Assembly: GCA_026707185.1 (NCBI GenBank)
Contig: JAPOXI010000044.1
Coordinates: 1-12,690, forward strand
Origin: Chloroflexota bacterium
Lineage (GTDB): Bacteria; Chloroflexota; UBA11872
Length of the DNA: 12,690 nucleotides
Direction of reading: 5' to 3'
Below are positions 1 through 5,861 of this stretch, one piece after another. Every line of letters begins with the position of its first letter. Positions within the stretch are counted from its first letter, which is position 1. Made by a program: the position numbers and the translations under genes. The notes beneath the pieces are model-generated. The model ran no database searches. It was not told the DNA's origin and saw only the letters and a list, made by a program, of their open reading frames with translations.

Positions 1-932
1 GCCGCCATCGCGACCGCAATGACCGGCCGCACGACTTTCATCTCGACACGCAGATTATTGAGCACCTCGACAAGTCGGCGCTCCCCAACGTGTCGCTGCA
101 GTTTGAACTGCCGATCTCCAACACCGACCGTGCCGTGGGCGCCCAACTCAGCGGCACTATCGTTCGCGCCGGCTTCGAGGACGGTCTGCCGGACGAGAGC
201 ATTCGTCTTACGTTCCACGGCACTGCCGGCCAGAGCTTCGGCGCTTTTGTCACGCGCGGTCTGCGCCTTGACCTGATCGGCGAGGCCAACGACTACGTCG
301 GCAAGGGGCTCGGCGGCGGTGTCATCACCGTTCGACCGCCCGACCACGCCGCCTTCGCGCCCGAAGACAACGTCATCATGGGCAATACCGTCCTTTACGG
401 CGCAACCTCCGGCCGCCTCTTCGTGGCCGGCCGTGCCGGCGAACGCTTTGGCGTCCGCAACAGCGGGGCGCAAACCGTCGTCGAGGGCGTCGGCGACCAC
501 TGCTGCGAATACATGACCGGTGGCACTGTGGTAGTCCTCGGCCCGACCGGCAAGAACTTTGCCGCCGGCATGTCGGCGGGGACGGCCTACATCTACGAAC
601 GCGGCGACATGTTCCTCAAGCGCTTCAATCCGGAGCTGGTCAGCGTGTCGCGCGTCGCCACGCCTGAGTCCGCCGACGAACTGCGGAGTCTCATAGCGCA
701 ACACGTCGAGGCCACCGGCAGTGCCATCGGCCGCCGAATTCTCGACGCGTGGGAGACCGAAGCCGCCAACTTCTGGCAGGTCACCCCCAACCCACCGGTT
801 GTCGACACCGAAGCGCCGCCCAAGGCCGACGCCGCCCGCGCCCGACGGGCGGTTGCGGCCCGCCGCCGCGCGGCCCTCCGCCACGGCGGACGCCGCCGCA
901 CGCCTGCGAGGTCTCGAGACCCATCGAGGTGA
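1..932 (+). CDS. gltB: Glutamate synthase large subunit, C-terminal part (5' truncated)
   Basis: Only the last ~310 residues are present; the reading frame is open from the window edge (first full codon at position 3) to TGA 930-932. In the family this subunit makes glutamate from 2-oxoglutarate and glutamine-derived ammonia in the cytoplasm. The visible part is the C-terminal GXGXG beta-helix: RSVGA-like DRAVGAQLSG, GTAGQSFGAF, GEANDYVGKGLGGG, then repeated glycine turns (NTVLYGATSG, VAGRAGERFGVRNSG, CEYMTGGTVVVLG, NFAAGMSAG). These match the GltB family strongly. The fold ends near FWQVTP, the usual F-x-K-V-x-P ending. About 45 further residues, rich in Ala, Arg and Pro, match nothing I know. 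The FMN and 3Fe-4S region and the glutaminase domain lie upstream of the window. The stop codon overlaps the GTG start of the next gene, suggesting one transcript. Confidence 0.95.
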   Translation, partial: RHRDRNDRPHDFHLDTQIIEHLDKSALPNVSLQFELPISNTDRAVGAQLSGTIVRAGFEDGLPDESIRLTFHGTAGQSFGAFVTRGLRLDLIGEANDYVGKGLGGGVITVRPPDHAAFAPEDNVIMGNTVLYGATSGRLFVAGRAGERFGVRNSGAQTVVEGVGDHCCEYMTGGTVVVLGPTGKNFAAGMSAGTAYIYERGDMFLKRFNPELVSVSRVATPESADELRSLIAQHVEATGSAIGRRILDAWETEAANFWQVTPNPPVVDTEAPPKADAARARRAVAARRRAALRHGGRRRTPARSRDPSR

Positions 933-1198
933 CGGGCAGCCTGCGTTTCGCCGCCCTCGGAGGTTCGATCTGTCTCATCGCACTCGCTGCTATCGCGGGT
1001 GGGATCGTGGGAGGACTGATCGGACTGCAAAGCGGAGACCCGCGTGGGCCGTTTGAACCCACGCTCAACGGCGGTATGCGCGGAGCTTATGCCGGACTGG
1101 CCGCGGGCGCGGTAGTCGCGACGCCGCCCGCGTTGCTCTTTGCACGAGCCGTCCGACGTTGGGCGCGCAGGGCGCAGGGTAGAGGCCGGGATGCCTGA
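929..1198 (+). CDS. Small two-helix membrane protein, unknown function
   Basis: An 89-aa protein starting at GTG 929, whose codon overlaps the gltB stop as GTGA; a longer in-frame ORF upstream is only gltB shadow. It has two hydrophobic, glycine/alanine-rich segments, roughly residues 8-33 (ICLIALAAIAGGIVGGLIG) and 50-73 (AYAGLAAGAVVATPPALLF). A short loop, QSGDPRGPFEPTLNGG, joins them, and a strongly basic tail (RAVRRWARRAQGRGR) follows. By the positive-inside rule the tail is probably cytoplasmic, so both ends would be inside. I recognise no family; the glycine-rich helices only loosely recall glycine-zipper proteins. The 4-bp overlap upstream and 8-bp overlap downstream argue that it is real and translationally coupled. 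The biased composition is the main caution. Confidence 0.6.
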   Translation: MTGSLRFAALGGSICLIALAAIAGGIVGGLIGLQSGDPRGPFEPTLNGGMRGAYAGLAAGAVVATPPALLFARAVRRWARRAQGRGRDA

Positions 1199-1796
1199 GC
1201 GACCCATCAACAATCCCGGCCGCGTTCTCATCGCCGGTGAGAACCACATCGTTCGACTTCAGTCCGAAGCCGACGGCTCCGACGCGGCGCTGGTCAACCA
1301 TTTCCGACTCAGGCTTAGCCCCCATGGCCCCGGCCATGCCGTATTCGTGCTGGCCGACCCCAACGCCGCCGACCCCCGCAACGCTTGCTACACCGATAAC
1401 CCCGCCCTGGCGACGTGGCTTCTTGACTGGTACCTGCGAGGCAGTCCGCTCTACCGTGACCTGAAGGGCCTCGTCGATTTGCCTATCGTCACGGCGGGAG
1501 CCTTTACCTTCGTGGACGAACTTCCGCGCCGCTGGATCGAGACGGTTACGGCTGGCGACGTGACGGTCCGCGCAGTCTGGGATGATCTCGCAACGCCCTT
1601 TCACGTCGAGCGGCTGGCGCAACCCGGCGAACAAGACGCCATGGACGTCTTTTCGGTCCTCATGTCGGCATCGGAATCATCCCTGGACATCAACGGCTGG
1701 CGGATCCCCGGGGCGGTGTTCCCTCGCCAGGTCGGCACCCAGCCAATCAGCAGCGCCTTCCTCGCCTTCGCCGAGTCTTGGGTTGAATTGGCCTAG
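1191..1796 (+). CDS. Hypothetical protein, 201 aa
   Basis: I chose ATG 1191 (protein begins MPERPINNPG) because AGAGG lies just upstream and it overlaps the previous stop by 8 bp; a 17-codon longer version is possible but has no visible ribosome binding site. The protein looks soluble, with no signal peptide or membrane segment. It has normal amino-acid composition and the alternating hydrophobic pattern of a folded alpha/beta domain (HAVFVLADPN, LATWLLDWYLRGSPLYRDL, GDVTVRAVWDDLATPFHVE). Near the C-terminus is GAVFPRQVGTQPISSAFLAF. I do not recognise a family or catalytic motif. It is the last gene of the gltB run, facing the convergent nuclease gene 51 bp away. A link to nitrogen assimilation would rest on position alone. 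Confidence 0.75.
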   Translation: MPERPINNPGRVLIAGENHIVRLQSEADGSDAALVNHFRLRLSPHGPGHAVFVLADPNAADPRNACYTDNPALATWLLDWYLRGSPLYRDLKGLVDLPIVTAGAFTFVDELPRRWIETVTAGDVTVRAVWDDLATPFHVERLAQPGEQDAMDVFSVLMSASESSLDINGWRIPGAVFPRQVGTQPISSAFLAFAESWVELA

Positions 1797-1847
1797 AGCC
1801 GACCAGGCAGAGATCCGGCGATTCCGCATGTTGGCAGACCGCTCGCG

Positions 1848-2792
1848 CTAGGGCTGGCTCGGCAACGGGTCATCCCAGACCGCGACGACGCGACCGTCAG
1901 TGCGTCGGAGTTCGGCGGGGTCGGGGCTGCTGTTGTTCCAGACGTTGCGTTGCTGAAAGCGATATGAACCGGTGGCGCCTCCTGAGACGACGCGGAGCGC
2001 TGCCCCGGGGGCGAGGATGGTTCTGGCTGGGAAGCGGTAGCTCTGTTTGCCGCGCAGGCTGACAAGCCACCAGCCGGAAATATCGAGCGGCGCCGATCCG
2101 GTATTGGCCAGCGTCGCGACCTCCCGCACCTTGTCCACGGTTATCGCGACAGCGGCGGTGTGCAGCGCCCAGATGCCCACATTGGCGGCACGGGCCTCGG
2201 CGACGGCGCGCTGAATAGCCGCCATCTGCGCCAGGTTCGGGGGTATCGGAAGCGCCCGTGCCCAGCCCTGGCGGGCCAGGTCCGCGGCCAACAGGCGATC
2301 CGCCCGGTATACGTGCCGAAGCAGGCGGCCGCCGGGGTCGGATGGCTCAACGTCCGCGACCAGCCGCAATGAGCCGTTGCCCATGAGGACTCGCAGGGCA
2401 TCGCTCGCCTGCTCGGCGAGCTGGCGCTGGCCGACGTCATCGAACTCAGGCGCGTCAATCCCAAGCATTCGAACCGTGACCTCACCCGACGGAACCGTGA
2501 CCGTGAATGTGTCGCCGTCGACTACCGCCAGCAGCCGACCGGAAACGCCGTCCGCATCCACCCTGACTGACGGCGCGGGTGATGGAATTGGCGTAGGCGT
2601 CGGCGTTGCCGACGAAGTTGGTGTGGCAGCGGGCCTCGCCGGCTCGTCCAAGGGCGGGCGCCGATCGGCATGGGGCGTGAGCGCTGTAGTCGTGAGCCGA
2701 GTTTCAGTGGCTGTGGTAGCGCGCGCGGTGAGGCGCAGCACGACCGTTTCGTCGGGCGTTCCGTCGCACGCGGCCAGCACGGCAGCCGCCAA
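1848..2792 (-). CDS. SNase-like nuclease with lamin-tail domain, putative lipoprotein; 5' end uncertain
   Basis: Residues ~85-208 form a staphylococcal nuclease (thermonuclease) domain, in its family a calcium-dependent cleaver of DNA and RNA. Expected active-site residues are present: VDGDT (D92, D94), RMLGIDAPE (R108, D113, E116) and an arginine equivalent to R87 in DPGGR (R156); NVGIW ends the domain. Residues ~213-307 are a lamin-tail (LTD) beta-sandwich: VATLANTGSAPLDISGWWLV, YRFPARTILAPGAALRV, NVWNN, GRVVAVW. The N-terminal ~80 residues are a low-complexity Pro/Thr/Ser/Ala linker, typical of an exported, surface-anchored protein. A lipobox, VLAAC, lies at the very N-terminus. The only in-frame start of the usual kinds before the upstream stop is TTG 2792, leaving an implausibly short 8-residue signal peptide. 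A one-base shift near 2803 would instead join the TTG at 2827 and give MRQKHRAF before the hydrophobic core. Product is clear; the start is not. Confidence 0.85.
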   Translation of the reverse strand: MAAAVLAACDGTPDETVVLRLTARATTATETRLTTTALTPHADRRPPLDEPARPAATPTSSATPTPTPIPSPAPSVRVDADGVSGRLLAVVDGDTFTVTVPSGEVTVRMLGIDAPEFDDVGQRQLAEQASDALRVLMGNGSLRLVADVEPSDPGGRLLRHVYRADRLLAADLARQGWARALPIPPNLAQMAAIQRAVAEARAANVGIWALHTAAVAITVDKVREVATLANTGSAPLDISGWWLVSLRGKQSYRFPARTILAPGAALRVVSGGATGSYRFQQRNVWNNSSPDPAELRRTDGRVVAVWDDPLPSQP

Positions 2793-3170
2793 CGCCCTGG
2801 CCAGAAGGCCCTGTGCTTTTGGCGCAAGGCTCCGCGTGCGGCATCAAGTGGTGCGAGTGGACCAACGACTACTGTACTTCGGAATCTTGGGTCCGTAGGT
2901 CAATTTAGGCCTGCCGCGTCAAGACCAACACGGCAGCCGAGCAAGACTTGGGCCGGCCGAATGAGTGTGGTCTCTTGTTGTGGACCTCAAACTCCACGGA
3001 GCCAGCAGACGCCACTGCAACGACGGCGCGCGTCGTCAGTTTTGGTAGCCGGAAGCGGGCTCGAACAGAGTCGTCACGGACCCATCGGAGTGCCGTGCAG
3101 TCGCGGTCCAAATAGTTTGATATGGGAGGATAATGCAAGGCGGCGTGAGCCAAACCGGAGAACCAGCGTC
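2793..3170. other. 378-bp divergent intergenic region with several hairpins
   Basis: This separates the leftward nuclease gene from the rightward methyltransferase operon. No convincing gene is present. A leftward ORF at 2905-3153 starts with TTG, lacks a ribosome binding site and matches nothing I know. Inverted repeats, read on the + strand, are: CTGCCG 2911-2916 with CGGCAG 2931-2936; the palindrome GGCCGGCC at 2951-2958; GTGGA 2980-2984 with TCCAC 2993-2997; a stronger hairpin with trailing T's at 3014-3043; and GGACC 3078-3082 with GGTCC 3105-3109. GATAAT at 3129-3134 resembles a -10 box but has no good -35 partner. On the - strand a TTGACC (2899-2904) and a TACAGT further on could serve the nuclease gene, though their spacing is too long for a standard sigma70 promoter. 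Confidence 0.5.
3014..3043 (+). terminator. Terminator-like hairpin in the leader of the methyltransferase operon
   Basis: ACTG-CA-ACGACG (3014-3025) pairs with CGTCGT-CAGT (3031-3040) around a GCGCG loop. The stem has 10 pairs with a 2-nt bulge, and the sequence runs directly into a short T run (3040-3043). This is the form of a weak intrinsic terminator on the + strand. No gene on this strand ends just upstream; the nearest, at 1796, is separated from it by the oppositely oriented nuclease gene. The hairpin is 127 bp before the methyltransferase start, so it would work as an attenuator if transcription begins upstream of it. The T run is short, so termination is uncertain. Confidence 0.35.
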
Positions 3171-4232
3171 ATGGCCAATTATCAGAAGCTGAAGAGCCGC
3201 ATCGACCAGGGTGAAGTGCTCGTCCTTGACGGGGCTATTGGAACGGAGCTTCAGGCCATGGGCGTGCCGATGCACCCGGCCGCCTGGTGCGGCCCGGGCA
3301 GCTACACGCACCCGGCCACGGTGCGGCAGATGCACGAGCGTTACATCAGGGCCGGGGCGGATGTCATTACAACGAACACATTCAACACGCTGCGCCCCGC
3401 CCTGGAGGCTTCCGGGTACAGCGAATTGGTACGAGAAGTCAACGTGCGCGCCGTGGACGCAGCGCACGACGCCATTGCCAGGACCGCCGTAGACCGGCCG
3501 ATTTGTATCGCGGGTTCCATCTCGTGCCGCACCCCCATCCGCGACCGCAGGACCGGGACGCTGCTGGGCGGTACTGGCTACGGCTATGGCGCCAGCCTGT
3601 CGGCGGCGGAGTTGAGGGCTTACGCCGAGGAGCAAGCCAATATCCTGGCAGAGTCCGGTGTGGACTTTTTTCTGATCGAGAATCTGTGGGCCGACAACGA
3701 GTCCCGGGCGATTGCCGCCGAAGCAGCGAAGGCCACGGGACTACCGGTTTGGGTGGCGTTCACGGCCTCCATCGCAGCTGACGGGCAGGCGGTCAGGATG
3801 AGCTTCGGTGACGAGCGTCACTACAGCGGCGGCCTGGGAATGCCGCTGTGGGAAGAAAGTTGGCGGCCGGTCGACGACAACAAGAGCCTGGCCGACGGTG
3901 TCAACGAAATCGCGTCACTGGGTCCCGACGTCCTCGGGGTGTTTCACAGCAGGATCGACGAGACGACGGCGGCGCTCCAGGTCGTGCTGGATGAGTGGTC
4001 CGGGCCCGTCGTCGTGTATCCCGATGCTGGGAGAGAAGACTATCTCGCGACCTGGCAGGACAGCACTGTGAGCAACGAAGAATCCGTGGAGGAGTTGACG
4101 CGGGAGGCTGCCAACTGGGTCGACATGGGAGCCCAGGTCATCGGCACATGCTGTGGATTCGGCCACGACTACACCCGGGCACTGCGGGGCGCGCTGCCGG
4201 CCAGGACCTCAACCCCGCGAAGGGTCGCCTAG
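3171..4232 (+). CDS. Homocysteine S-methyltransferase-family protein with altered zinc site
   Basis: A 353-aa protein. ATG 3171 is the start because GGAG sits 10 nt upstream and the family N-terminus, VLDGAIGTELQAMG, follows shortly; the ORF extends further 5' only as noise. The family uses a TIM barrel to move a methyl group from a donor (S-methylmethionine, betaine or methylcobamide chains) to homocysteine held on zinc. Family motifs include YIRAGADVITTNTFNT, FFLIENLW, VVYPDAG and IGTCCGFGH near the end, with the Cys pair C327-C328. The third zinc ligand normally lies in a G-[IV]-N-C segment before a TTAAL-type helix. Here that segment reads LGVFHSRIDETTAAL, with F258-H259 in place of Asn-Cys. 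Either His replaces Cys as ligand or the protein has another substrate. The following gene starts 61 bp downstream and the third gene of the set comes after it, suggesting an amine-related methyl donor. Exact reaction unknown. Confidence 0.85.
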   Translation: MANYQKLKSRIDQGEVLVLDGAIGTELQAMGVPMHPAAWCGPGSYTHPATVRQMHERYIRAGADVITTNTFNTLRPALEASGYSELVREVNVRAVDAAHDAIARTAVDRPICIAGSISCRTPIRDRRTGTLLGGTGYGYGASLSAAELRAYAEEQANILAESGVDFFLIENLWADNESRAIAAEAAKATGLPVWVAFTASIAADGQAVRMSFGDERHYSGGLGMPLWEESWRPVDDNKSLADGVNEIASLGPDVLGVFHSRIDETTAALQVVLDEWSGPVVVYPDAGREDYLATWQDSTVSNEESVEELTREAANWVDMGAQVIGTCCGFGHDYTRALRGALPARTSTPRRVA

Positions 4233-4293
4233 GCCGCCCATGTCCTTGCTCGTGTGCCGTAGAACTGGTCGAGCGTGAGCAGAGGGATCTGAC

Positions 4294-5826
4294 ATGGAGT
4301 CCAGACCGCTGGTGGTGGTCGGCGCGGGGGTGTCGGGGACCGCTGCCGCCGTAGAGGCAGCCAGGGCCGGAGTGCAGGTCACGCTCATTGACGAAAATCC
4401 GATTCCAGCCTATATGGCCGGGCTGAATGTCCCGCAGATCTTCGGCCAGCGGTTCGCGTCTACGCTCAAGAACAAGGCTCTGATGCTGGAACGAGTAACC
4501 GCGGACAACGATGCCCTGGCGGAAGCCGAAGCTGCCGGCGTTGAGGTTCAGCTTCAAACGTGTGTGTGGGGCGCATTTCGCAATTCGGAATTCAGCCGGG
4601 TACTTGACGGCCCACAACTCGGGCTGGCCGACGACGAGCGGTCGTGGCTCGTCAAGTATGACCGGCTCATCGTGGCAACCGGTGCACGGGACCTGGGCCT
4701 TGCCTTCGGAGGCTGGCACCTGCCGGGTGCAATGGGGGCTAACGGCGCCTGCCTGCTCATTGATCGATATCAGGCTTCATCCACGGAACGCATGGTGGTC
4801 ATGGGCACCGGCAACCTGGGGCTCAACACCGCCAGGATGGCGCGGGACAGCGGTATCGAGGTCGCCGCCGTCGTGGACGAGTCCTCCACCGTGCGCGGCG
4901 ACGAGGCGCTGAGCACGGAGTTGCAAGACGCGGGCGTACCGTTCTACACGGCCCACACGGTTCGGGAGGCGGTCGGCAACGACGGCGATATCGAGTCTGT
5001 CGTGCTGGTCGAGATTGACGAAGACGGCGAGCTGGTTGCCGGCAGCGACAAGGTCATCGCCGCCGACACCGTCTGCCTCGCCATCGGCCTGGTTCCGAAC
5101 GTCGAGCTGCTCAGTCTGCTGGGGTGCGACCTCAAGTTCGAGTCCGAGCTTGGTGGGTACGTGCCGGACCGAGACGAATGGATGCGGACCAGCGTCGACA
5201 CCGTGTTCGTGGCGGGGGATGCCGCCGGCTTCCACGACGGAATGGTCCTTAACACCGAGATTGCACGAAACCAGGGTCGCCTGGCCGGCATCGCCGCTGC
5301 CGAGTCGCTCGGCGCCATCGACGGCGAGCAGGCAGGAGTCCGGATTGCCGCCCTGCAGGCAGAAGCCGTCGACACAGCACCGATCGAGGTGCACTCGAAT
5401 TGGACGCGATGGCTTCAGTCCCTCGCGAAGGTCGGCGGATCCGACATCTTCGTATGCCCGTGCGAGGGAGTGACGTGCGCCGAGCTGATGGACCTGAAGC
5501 CGCCGAGGTTTCTGGGATGGGAATCGGAGCATGACAGCCGACGGACTCTCAGGTCGCTCGCGAAGGGCTCTCCAGCAGACCCGGACCAGGTCAAGCGCCT
5601 GACGAGGGCTGGCATGGGTCACTGTCAGGGCCGGCTCTGCCGAGAGCAGGTGTCGATTCTGCTTGCCCACGAGTCTGGGAGCGATGTATCTGAGGTGCCC
5701 TTCATGTCGTATCGCCCCCCTGTGCGACCGCTTCCACTAAAGGTCCTTTGGGCCCACGACGAGACGGAGCAGGTTCGCAGAGATTGGCCCAAGTGGTTTA
5801 GTCCAACGAGTCCGGTGCTTGGATAG
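4294..5826 (+). CDS. NAD(P)/FAD oxidoreductase with BFD-type [2Fe-2S] domain (HcnB/octopine oxidase A-like)
   Basis: A 510-aa protein; ATG 4294 follows AGAGGG at good spacing. It has an N-terminal FAD-binding Rossmann fold (GAGVSG, residues 10-15), a second dinucleotide fold (GTGNLG, 171-176) and the second FAD contact VFVAGDAAG (304-312). This is the pyridine-nucleotide disulphide oxidoreductase layout. The C-terminus carries a BFD-like [2Fe-2S] domain with CPC (C388, C390) and the typical RAGMGHCQGRLC (C444, C449). This arrangement is found in HcnB, the octopine/nopaline oxidase A subunits and the alpha subunit of heterotetrameric sarcosine oxidase. Such subunits pair with a DAO-fold subunit that oxidises the substrate, which fits the next gene, 35 bp away. 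The segment between the two cysteine pairs is 53 residues, apparently longer than the thirty-odd usual in relatives. No small HcnA-like ferredoxin gene is nearby. Probably cytoplasmic. Confidence 0.88.
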   Translation: MESRPLVVVGAGVSGTAAAVEAARAGVQVTLIDENPIPAYMAGLNVPQIFGQRFASTLKNKALMLERVTADNDALAEAEAAGVEVQLQTCVWGAFRNSEFSRVLDGPQLGLADDERSWLVKYDRLIVATGARDLGLAFGGWHLPGAMGANGACLLIDRYQASSTERMVVMGTGNLGLNTARMARDSGIEVAAVVDESSTVRGDEALSTELQDAGVPFYTAHTVREAVGNDGDIESVVLVEIDEDGELVAGSDKVIAADTVCLAIGLVPNVELLSLLGCDLKFESELGGYVPDRDEWMRTSVDTVFVAGDAAGFHDGMVLNTEIARNQGRLAGIAAAESLGAIDGEQAGVRIAALQAEAVDTAPIEVHSNWTRWLQSLAKVGGSDIFVCPCEGVTCAELMDLKPPRFLGWESEHDSRRTLRSLAKGSPADPDQVKRLTRAGMGHCQGRLCREQVSILLAHESGSDVSEVPFMSYRPPVRPLPLKVLWAHDETEQVRRDWPKWFSPTSPVLG

Positions 5827-5861
5827 ATGGGCGGCACAGACCCGATCGTTGGAGTGACCTA

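Noticed and set aside
1796..1860. Terminator between the convergent genes (GAGCC 1796-1800 with GGCTC 1855-1859)
   Set aside because: Only five base pairs with a loop over 50 nt and no T run; not convincing.
2980..3060. Possible cobalamin riboswitch (GCCACTG at 3011-3017 resembles a B12-box core, with a CCAG-AGAC-like stretch before it)
   Set aside because: The order of elements is wrong, the GGGAA and GGTG parts are missing, and the heptamer lies within the terminator-like stem; a covariance-model search would be needed to revive it.
2905..3153. Leftward 82-aa reading frame in the intergenic region
   Set aside because: TTG start, no ribosome binding site, no recognisable motif, and it overlaps the hairpin-rich leader.
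2670..3170. 5' extension of the methyltransferase reading frame (520 aa in all)
   Set aside because: The extra 167 residues are low-complexity, cover the antisense of the nuclease gene and lack a ribosome binding site; family homology begins just after ATG 3171.
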